From assembly GCA_020201415.1 (NCBI GenBank), contig JAIVGW010000063.1, forward strand, positions 1-10,959: a DNA stretch of 10,959 bases. The letters are read 5' to 3'. The notes below the pieces were generated by a model that searched no databases, was not told the DNA's origin, and worked only from the letters and a program-made list of their open reading frames with translations. Origin of the DNA: Lentisphaerota bacterium. Its GTDB lineage: Bacteria; Verrucomicrobiota; Kiritimatiellia; JAAZAB01. How positions within the stretch are numbered: the first letter of the stretch is position 1; each line of letters starts with the position of its first letter. Both the position numbers and the translations under genes were made by a program. Shown here piece after piece: positions 7,137 to 10,959 of this stretch.

Positions 7137-8297
7137 TTATTCACCCCCCAGTTTGCGGCGTTGTCGCGCCACCACCCATTCAGCGGCCAGGTTGCACACA
7201 AAGCAGAAGGCCAACAGGCACAGCCCCATGGCAAACAACACATGGTAACGGTCCGAGCCGGTGACGTGGTCGGCTTCGCCCATATCGCCGGCGATGGTTG
7301 CGGTCAGGGTGCGCACCGGCTGCAGGAAGTTGAACCAGGGCGTCGGAATCTGCGCGGCATTGCCGGAGGCCATCCAGACCACCATGGTTTCGCCCAGAGC
7401 CCGCATCACTCCGAGCAGGACGGCCGCGAAAATGCCGCTGCCGGCGGCCGGCAGGATTGTGCGGCAGATGGTTTCGGCGCGGGTGGCGCCCAGAGCGTAA
7501 CTGCCCTCGCGCAATTCCCGTCCCGCGGCCTGCAGGGCATCTTCGGAAACGCTGACCACGGTGGGCAGGGCCATGATGCCCAGCAGGATCGATACATTCA
7601 AGGCATTAGTGCCGGTGGTGATGGTGATGCCGCCCAGAACCCGCCCGACGAGCACCAGCAGCCAGATGGACGTCAAGGCCATTATACCCGTGAGCAGAAT
7701 GCGCGCCGATCGGAAGTGTTTTCCCGACGCAAACTTTTCAGCCAGTATGTCCCCGCCCGCCAGCACGATGATCCCCAGGGTGGGCGTGGCCAGTGCCCAC
7801 CATGCTATGCTCAGGACCCGGCTGCCGGAATTCTGCAACAGGGGCGCGAAGACCACCAGTGCAAAGAAACCGTAGGCCACGGAGGGAATGGCCGCCAGGA
7901 TTTCTATTACCGGCTTGATGATCTGGCGCAGTGAAAAAGGCAATACATCGCTCAGGCACACCGCGGCGGCTATTCCCAGGGGCGCCGCCACCAGGGCCGC
8001 GCCCAGGGTTACCAGGCCGCTGCCGACGAAAATTGCCAGGGCGCCGAAACGGCTGGGATCCCGTGTTGGATACCAGGCCGTTTCCGTGAAAAACTCCACA
8101 ATGCCCCGGGAATGGAAAAACGGCCAGGCATCCCGCGCAATAAAGTAGAAAATAAACAGCACCGCCAGCGCCGCCACCGAAGTTATGGAAAACAGCAGGC
8201 CTTGTCCCAGGATGGCGGCCACCTGTTTTCTGATGCTGGCCCGCCTGCTTAAAACCAGATCGCCTGTGTTGTAATGGCTTGTCTGGATGTCGGACAT
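7137..8297 (-). CDS. pstC: Phosphate ABC transporter permease PstC
   Basis: PstC pairs with PstA to form the inner-membrane phosphate channel. The 386-residue product opens with a cytoplasmic tail, then TM1 (about 31-54), an extracytoplasmic stretch with AWPFFHSRGIVEFFTETAWYP, and the permease core starting at FGALAIFVGSGLVTLGAALVAAPLGIAAAV. PstC hallmarks are present: ILAAIPSVAYGFFAL (133-147), the coupling EAA-type loop REGSYALGATRAETICRTIL (263-282) and MRALGETMVVWMASG (298-312). About 60-70 residues longer than E. coli PstC, mainly between the IPSVAYG region and the EAA loop; no sign of damage. I chose ATG 8297 (MSDIQTSHYN) because AGGGGGAAGC directly precedes it; upstream in-frame starts to 8366 lack a ribosome site and would overlap the predicted promoter. 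Its stop abuts the pstA start, implying translational coupling. Confidence 0.95.
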   Translation of the reverse strand: MSDIQTSHYNTGDLVLSRRASIRKQVAAILGQGLLFSITSVAALAVLFIFYFIARDAWPFFHSRGIVEFFTETAWYPTRDPSRFGALAIFVGSGLVTLGAALVAAPLGIAAAVCLSDVLPFSLRQIIKPVIEILAAIPSVAYGFFALVVFAPLLQNSGSRVLSIAWWALATPTLGIIVLAGGDILAEKFASGKHFRSARILLTGIMALTSIWLLVLVGRVLGGITITTGTNALNVSILLGIMALPTVVSVSEDALQAAGRELREGSYALGATRAETICRTILPAAGSGIFAAVLLGVMRALGETMVVWMASGNAAQIPTPWFNFLQPVRTLTATIAGDMGEADHVTGSDRYHVLFAMGLCLLAFCFVCNLAAEWVVARQRRKLGGE

Positions 8298-8364
8298 GCT
8301 TCCCCCTGTGCGGATATTGCAGGCTTGCGCCTGGTTAATTGCAGGTGCATGGTGGCGCATCACC

Positions 8365-8401
8365 ATTTGGTGTTTGTGAAGCGATTGTTAGAATAATGTT
8401 A
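8365..8401 (-). promoter_or_regulatory. Predicted Pho box and -10 for pstC-pstA-pstB-phoU
   Basis: Read on the minus strand from 8401 to 8384 is TAACATTATTCTAACAAT: two heptamers TAACATT and TAACAAT with a 4-bp spacer, an 11-bp period typical of PhoB/PhoP sites. A weaker third unit, TCACAAA, follows 11 bp on (8379-8373). Thirteen bases after the box is CCAAAT (8370-8365), in the same position as the -10-like sequences of the pstS and porin copies. It starts within the T-run of the pstS terminator and ends 87 bp before the pstC ATG. Confidence 0.6.
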
Positions 8402-8438
8402 ATAAAAAGGGCTGCGCCCGCCGTTGCGGGGCAGCCCT
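8400..8438 (-). terminator. Rho-independent terminator after pstS
   Basis: On the minus strand a perfect 8-bp stem AGGGCTGC/GCAGCCCT (8438-8431 with 8415-8408) continues into an inner 5-bp stem (8430-8426 with 8421-8417) past one bulged base, with a CGTT/AACG loop. It is followed by TTTTTATT at 8407-8400. It begins 20 bp after the pstS stop and separates pstS from pstC, so high pstS expression can be uncoupled from the permease genes. On the plus strand the stem has no T-run after it. Confidence 0.88.
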
Positions 8439-8457
8439 CCGGATAGGTTTAAGTTAA

Positions 8458-9297
8458 TCAGAAGCCGTACTGCGTCACCGGCACGAAACCGATGGTCTTG
8501 ATGATTTCCTGTCCTTCCGGGGTCAGATACAGGGTGATGAACCGGTACAGATGCGAGCCCATCTCGGGATACTGGTCGGTGAACATGTACAGCGCCCGGG
8601 CGATCGGGTATTCACCAGTGCCCACGGTCCGCTCGCTGGGGGCGACGCCGTTGATCTTCAGGGCCTTGACCGTGGCATCCACGAATCCCAGCCCGGCATA
8701 GCCGATGGCGGCCGGTGTGCTCTGGACGCGCTGGCGCACGGCGCCGTTGCTGCCGACGTATTCGGCGCTGCCGGCGATCTTTTCCTTGCTACCCTTGTGT
8801 TCCATGACCAAGCCGTAGAAGGTCTCGTAGGTGCCGCTATTGGTGTCACGGCTGATCACCACTATGGAGCTGTCCGGGCCGCCCACTTCCTTCCAGTTCT
8901 TGATTTCACCCATGTAAATCCGGCGCACCTGCTCAACCGTCAGGTCGCTTACGGGATTGGAAGGGTGCACCAGGATCGGCAGTCCGTCCAGGGCCGGCAC
9001 ATGCGCCACCGGCATGACGCCGTTATCGACGGCCGCCTTGAACTCGCCTTCTTTCATGAAACGCGACATCGCGCCAATCTGACAGGTCTTGTTCATAATG
9101 CTCTTGGCGCCATTGCCGCTGCCGGATTCGCTGACGGTGATGTTGACGCCGGGGTTTTGCTTCATGTAATACTCGGCGAAGGCCTTGGCGATCGGACCCA
9201 CGGTGGTGGAGCCGTCGATGACTATATTTTCCTGAGCGCCCACGGATGCCGTACCAACCAATGTGACCAATGCAGCTGTAATAATAGTATTCCGCAT
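8458..9297 (-). CDS. pstS: Periplasmic phosphate-binding protein PstS
   Basis: PstS captures phosphate in the periplasm and delivers it to PstC/PstA. The 279-residue product has a signal peptide (about 1-21, cleavage after SVGA) and no lipobox cysteine, so it is a soluble periplasmic form. Binding-site motifs are visible: DGSTTVGPIAKAF (28-40), ESGSGNGAK (57-65), MSRFM (77-81), ISRDTNSGTYETF (148-160) and VGSNGAVRQ (181-189). The C-terminus FVPVTQYGF is typical of this PstS subgroup. Length is normal and no deletion is apparent, unlike three of its partners. ATG 9297 follows AAAGGAA in the -15 to -9 region. The gene has its own predicted Pho-type promoter about 180 bp upstream and its own terminator, so it is probably a one-gene transcript. 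Confidence 0.97.
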   Translation of the reverse strand: MRNTIITAALVTLVGTASVGAQENIVIDGSTTVGPIAKAFAEYYMKQNPGVNITVSESGSGNGAKSIMNKTCQIGAMSRFMKEGEFKAAVDNGVMPVAHVPALDGLPILVHPSNPVSDLTVEQVRRIYMGEIKNWKEVGGPDSSIVVISRDTNSGTYETFYGLVMEHKGSKEKIAGSAEYVGSNGAVRQRVQSTPAAIGYAGLGFVDATVKALKINGVAPSERTVGTGEYPIARALYMFTDQYPEMGSHLYRFITLYLTPEGQEIIKTIGFVPVTQYGF

Positions 9298-9391
9298 AAC
9301 ATGCTTCCTTTAATTTCGCGGGCGCGGTTAAGCGCCGTTTTATACATTTAATCGATGCCTTTCAAAACGCCTGTGAACGCCGGTTAAATTA

Positions 9392-9405
9392 CTTCACCTC
9401 CCTTC
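9392..9405 (-). promoter_or_regulatory. Stand-alone Shine-Dalgarno-like sequence in the pstS leader
   Basis: The minus strand reads GAAGGGAGGTGAAG from 9405 to 9392, with eight consecutive bases (GGAGGTGA) complementary to the usual 16S rRNA 3' end. It lies about 97 bases before the pstS ATG and about 45-50 bases after the predicted transcript start. No usable reading frame follows (the overlapping GTG AAG TAA is two codons). A similar element sits in the porin leader. It could be a 30S-binding mRNA stabiliser or standby site; this is inference. Confidence 0.45.
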
Positions 9406-9455
9406 GCTGCCGGCAGTGAATCTTTTTAATTACGGCAACATCATGCCGGATGCTG

Positions 9456-9492
9456 ATTAGGTGTCGATTGTCACATTGTTAGAATCTTGTTA
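9456..9492 (-). promoter_or_regulatory. Predicted Pho box and -10 for pstS
   Basis: On the minus strand 9492-9475 reads TAACAAGATTCTAACAAT, identical to the pstC box at 16 of 18 positions: heptamers TAACAAG and TAACAAT with a 4-bp spacer. Thirteen bases further is CCTAAT (9461-9456), a -10-like hexamer. The predicted transcript start near 9449 would give a leader of about 150 bases. The box is mirrored, 8 bp away, by the porin box on the plus strand. Confidence 0.6.
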
Positions 9493-9500
9493 CGGTCGAC

Positions 9501-9537
9501 TAACCTTTTTTTAACAATCAGCAAATAAAGGGCTAAT
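9501..9537 (+). promoter_or_regulatory. Predicted Pho box and -10 for the porin gene
   Basis: The plus strand at 9501-9518 reads TAACCTTTTTTTAACAAT: heptamers TAACCTT and TAACAAT with a 4-bp spacer, pointing toward the porin. Thirteen bases further is GCTAAT (9532-9537), at the same offset as in the pstS and pstC promoters. This places the porin in the same regulon as pstS, consistent with a role in phosphate uptake. The leader would be about 135 bases. Confidence 0.55.
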
Positions 9538-9595
9538 CCGGTTCGACTACTTTGATTAGCGACTGGAGTATCAACTTTGAATTTTATTAATTTAT

Positions 9596-9606
9596 GAGGA
9601 GGTGAT
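9596..9606 (+). promoter_or_regulatory. Stand-alone Shine-Dalgarno-like sequence in the porin leader
   Basis: AGGAGGTGAT at 9597-9606 is a ten-base perfect complement of the usual 16S rRNA 3' end, stronger than the gene's own ribosome site (AAGGAG at 9663-9668). It lies about 75 bases before the porin ATG and about 50 after the predicted transcript start. The only frame after it is ATG AAC AAA ACT TGA at 9605-9619, too close to the site for efficient initiation. Position and sequence parallel the pstS leader element. Confidence 0.5.
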
Positions 9607-9677
9607 GAACAAAACTTGAAAATTGTTTTCGGGAAATATTGAGCGTTAGCTTTTGAGTATTAAAGGAGTGCAATAGC

Positions 9678-10768
9678 ATGAAGAAAGCATTGTTGGCAGG
9701 AGTTGCGGCGGTCAGTCTGATTGCGCCGGTTATGGCGCAGGTGTGCGCGTACGTTATGAAAATATCGACAAGGAAGGCGATGCCGTTCGCGCACGGGAGC
9801 GTTTCCGCGCCCGCTTGGGAGTTGAAGCCAAGGTCAATGATGAAGTGACCGCCGGCATCGGGTTTCGCACCGGCGGCAATGATCCCATTTCGGGCAACCA
9901 GACCATGGGGGATGGCTTCACCAGCAAGGATATTGCCCTTGAGCTGGGGTATGTCGCCTGGGCGCCGGCCGTGACTCCGGGGGCCACCCTGATTGGCGGT
10001 AAGATGAGCAAGCCGTTTTTTCAGGTCAGTGATTTGGTCTGGGATGGCGACTTGAATCCCGAAGGCGCCGCTTTGCGTTACAAGCTTCCGCTCGGTCCGG
10101 CGAACCTGCTGGTCAACGGCGCGGCTTTGGTGGTGACGGAACGCAGCAAGGACAGCGACACCTATATTTACACCGGGCAGGCGGGTGTGGATGTCAAGAC
10201 CGACGCCGGGATCAAAATGCTGGCCGGTGTCAGTTATTACTATTACGACAACATGCAAGACTTTGGTGTAATCGATTGGACCGACAGCTTCAAAGGCTAC
10301 GGCAATACAGTGAAGACCACCAGGGACGATGACGGCAAGGTGACCAAGGCGGTATACGCCAACGAATACCGGGAACTGGAATTCATGGCATCGATTGGAT
10401 TCGATTGTCCGCTGACCGGGCTGCCATGGAACTTCTATGGCAACTACGTACGCAATACCGAGGCGGATGACGACGATACGGGCTACCTGGCCGGGGTGAA
10501 GCTGGGTGCGGCCAAGACGCCGCATTCCTTCGAATTGGGATATAACTATCGGCATCTGGAAGCCGATGCGGTGGTGGGCGCCATGGCGGATTCCGATTCC
10601 TGGGGCGGTGGGACTAACGGCAAGGGCCACAAGTTGATGGTCGCTTATCAAATCAGCAAGAATTGGACGCTGGGTGCGAGCTACTTCATCAACGAGGCGG
10701 GGATTCGCGACGGCGACACCAGCAAGGATTACAAGCGTCTGCAGCTTGATCTGGCGGCTAAGTTCTGA
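9678..10768 (+). pseudogene. Porin_5-type outer-membrane porin, frameshifted after the signal peptide
   Basis: The gene starts with AAGGAG (9663-9668) and ATG 9678, encoding a textbook signal peptide (MKKALLAG... ending PVMA-Q, to 9740). This frame then runs into nonsense and stops near 9848. The mature porin resumes two bases out of phase at 9743 (VRVRYENIDKEGD) and is open to TGA at 10766-10768, 341 residues. It contains RARERFRARLGVEAKVNDEV, FRTGGNDPISGNQT and GFTSKDIALELGYVAW, characteristic of the putative porin family Porin_5, followed by alternating beta-strand patterns and a terminal Phe (LDLAAKF), the BAM recognition signal. A missing segment of 3n+1 bases at about 9740-9743 is inferred. 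Without it the porin would not be exported. Divergence from pstS and a shared promoter type suggest a phosphate-starvation porin, analogous in role to PhoE or OprP but not of those families. A gene finder may call only 9743-10768 from a GTG. Confidence 0.75.
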
Positions 10769-10806
10769 TGCCGGGCCGCGATTCTGTAAACAGTCGCAGT
10801 TGTGCA

Positions 10807-10837
10807 GCCCGGGGCGGCGGTCCGCCCCGGGCCCTTT
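10807..10837 (+). terminator. Strong GC hairpin terminator after the porin
   Basis: An 11-bp perfect stem (GCCCGGGGCGG at 10807-10817 with CCGCCCCGGGC at 10822-10832) with a CGGT loop is followed by CCTTT. The T-run is short, but the stem is very stable and begins 39 bp after the porin stop. Confidence 0.75.
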
Positions 10838-10863
10838 ACAAAAGTTCAGAAGGGATTGTAGCT

Positions 10864-10959
10864 ATGATCTGCACCATGTCGCCGCCAACCCGAACAACAA
10901 ATGCCAAAGTTGCGGTGGCCACTGAGCTGCGGCAGCGGGAACTGGCCAATGTGGAGTCC
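10864..10959 (+). CDS. Start of an unidentified gene (runs off the right edge)
   Basis: An ATG at 10864 follows a GAAGGGA ribosome site (10849-10855, 8-base spacing) and the frame stays open for 32 codons to the window edge. The visible peptide is polar, with a TELRQREL helix-like stretch near its end. A second in-frame ATG is at 10876. There is no signal peptide and no motif I recognise, so no function can be given. Its position after a strong terminator suggests a separate transcript. Confidence 0.45.
   Translation, partial: MICTMSPPTRTTNAKVAVATELRQRELANVES

Noticed and set aside
6723..7934. 403-codon open frame on the plus strand
   Set aside because: It lies antisense to pstA and pstC, is rich in Gln/His/Gly as expected for a shadow of a GC-rich gene, and has no family motif.
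9451..9523. Eight-base inverted repeat TGCTGATT / AATCAGCA around the divergent promoters
   Set aside because: Its axis does not coincide with the symmetry axis of the two Pho boxes and the 57-bp separation makes chance likely.
9605..9619. Four-codon mini-ORF after the strong SD in the porin leader
   Set aside because: The ATG overlaps the end of the SD core, too close for normal initiation; a stabilising site explains the sequence better.
9587..10651. 354-codon open frame on the minus strand
   Set aside because: It is antisense to the porin barrel, whose plus-strand protein has clear family motifs and a proper C-terminus; the minus frame shows none.
10880..10925. CQSCGGH zinc-ribbon-like peptide near the right edge
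   Set aside because: It is in a frame that only continues from an out-of-frame read of the porin 3' end and stops at once; no start codon or ribosome site supports it.

Overview
The window comes from a Gram-negative bacterium of moderately high GC. The evidence is an LptF/LptG-type lipopolysaccharide exporter permease, an outer-membrane porin ending in phenylalanine, and a type IV pilus retraction ATPase. A small TM1266-type protein, whose family is linked to [FeFe]-hydrogenase organisms, hints at an anaerobic lifestyle. The mix of families would fit a PVC-superphylum lineage (Kiritimatiellota or Lentisphaerota), but this is a low-confidence guess from memory of family distribution. No rRNA, tRNA, transposase or CRISPR array is visible.

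Left part (1-4197): the N-terminal 120 codons of a pdxB-like gene run off the left edge on the minus strand. Divergent from it are four plus-strand genes: a TM1266-family ACT-like protein, an LptF/LptG permease, an unrecognised polytopic membrane protein, and a PilT/PilU ATPase. They are closely spaced and may be partly co-transcribed, but they share no obvious pathway.

Middle and right part (4210-10863): a phosphate-acquisition locus. Read on the minus strand from 9297 down to 4210, the order is pstS, terminator, pstC, pstA, pstB, phoU. Divergent from pstS is a porin gene on the plus strand. The design is outer-membrane entry (porin), periplasmic capture (PstS), ATP-driven import (PstC/PstA/PstB) and signalling control (PhoU). 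Three 18-base elements made of TAAC-type heptamers repeated every 11 bp lie upstream of pstS, pstC and the porin. Each points toward its gene and each is followed at the same distance by a -10-like sequence. They look like the PhoB/PhoP-type binding sites of this organism.

The striking oddity is damage confined to the phosphate genes. pstA lacks roughly 30 codons and is frameshifted; the porin is frameshifted right after its signal peptide; pstB and phoU each appear to have lost an internal block in frame (about 20 and 45-50 residues). pstC and pstS look intact, as do the left-hand genes. Either the phosphate system has decayed under phosphate-rich conditions or the assembly has repeatedly dropped short segments. 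At the right edge, after a strong terminator, a new reading frame starts and runs off the window.
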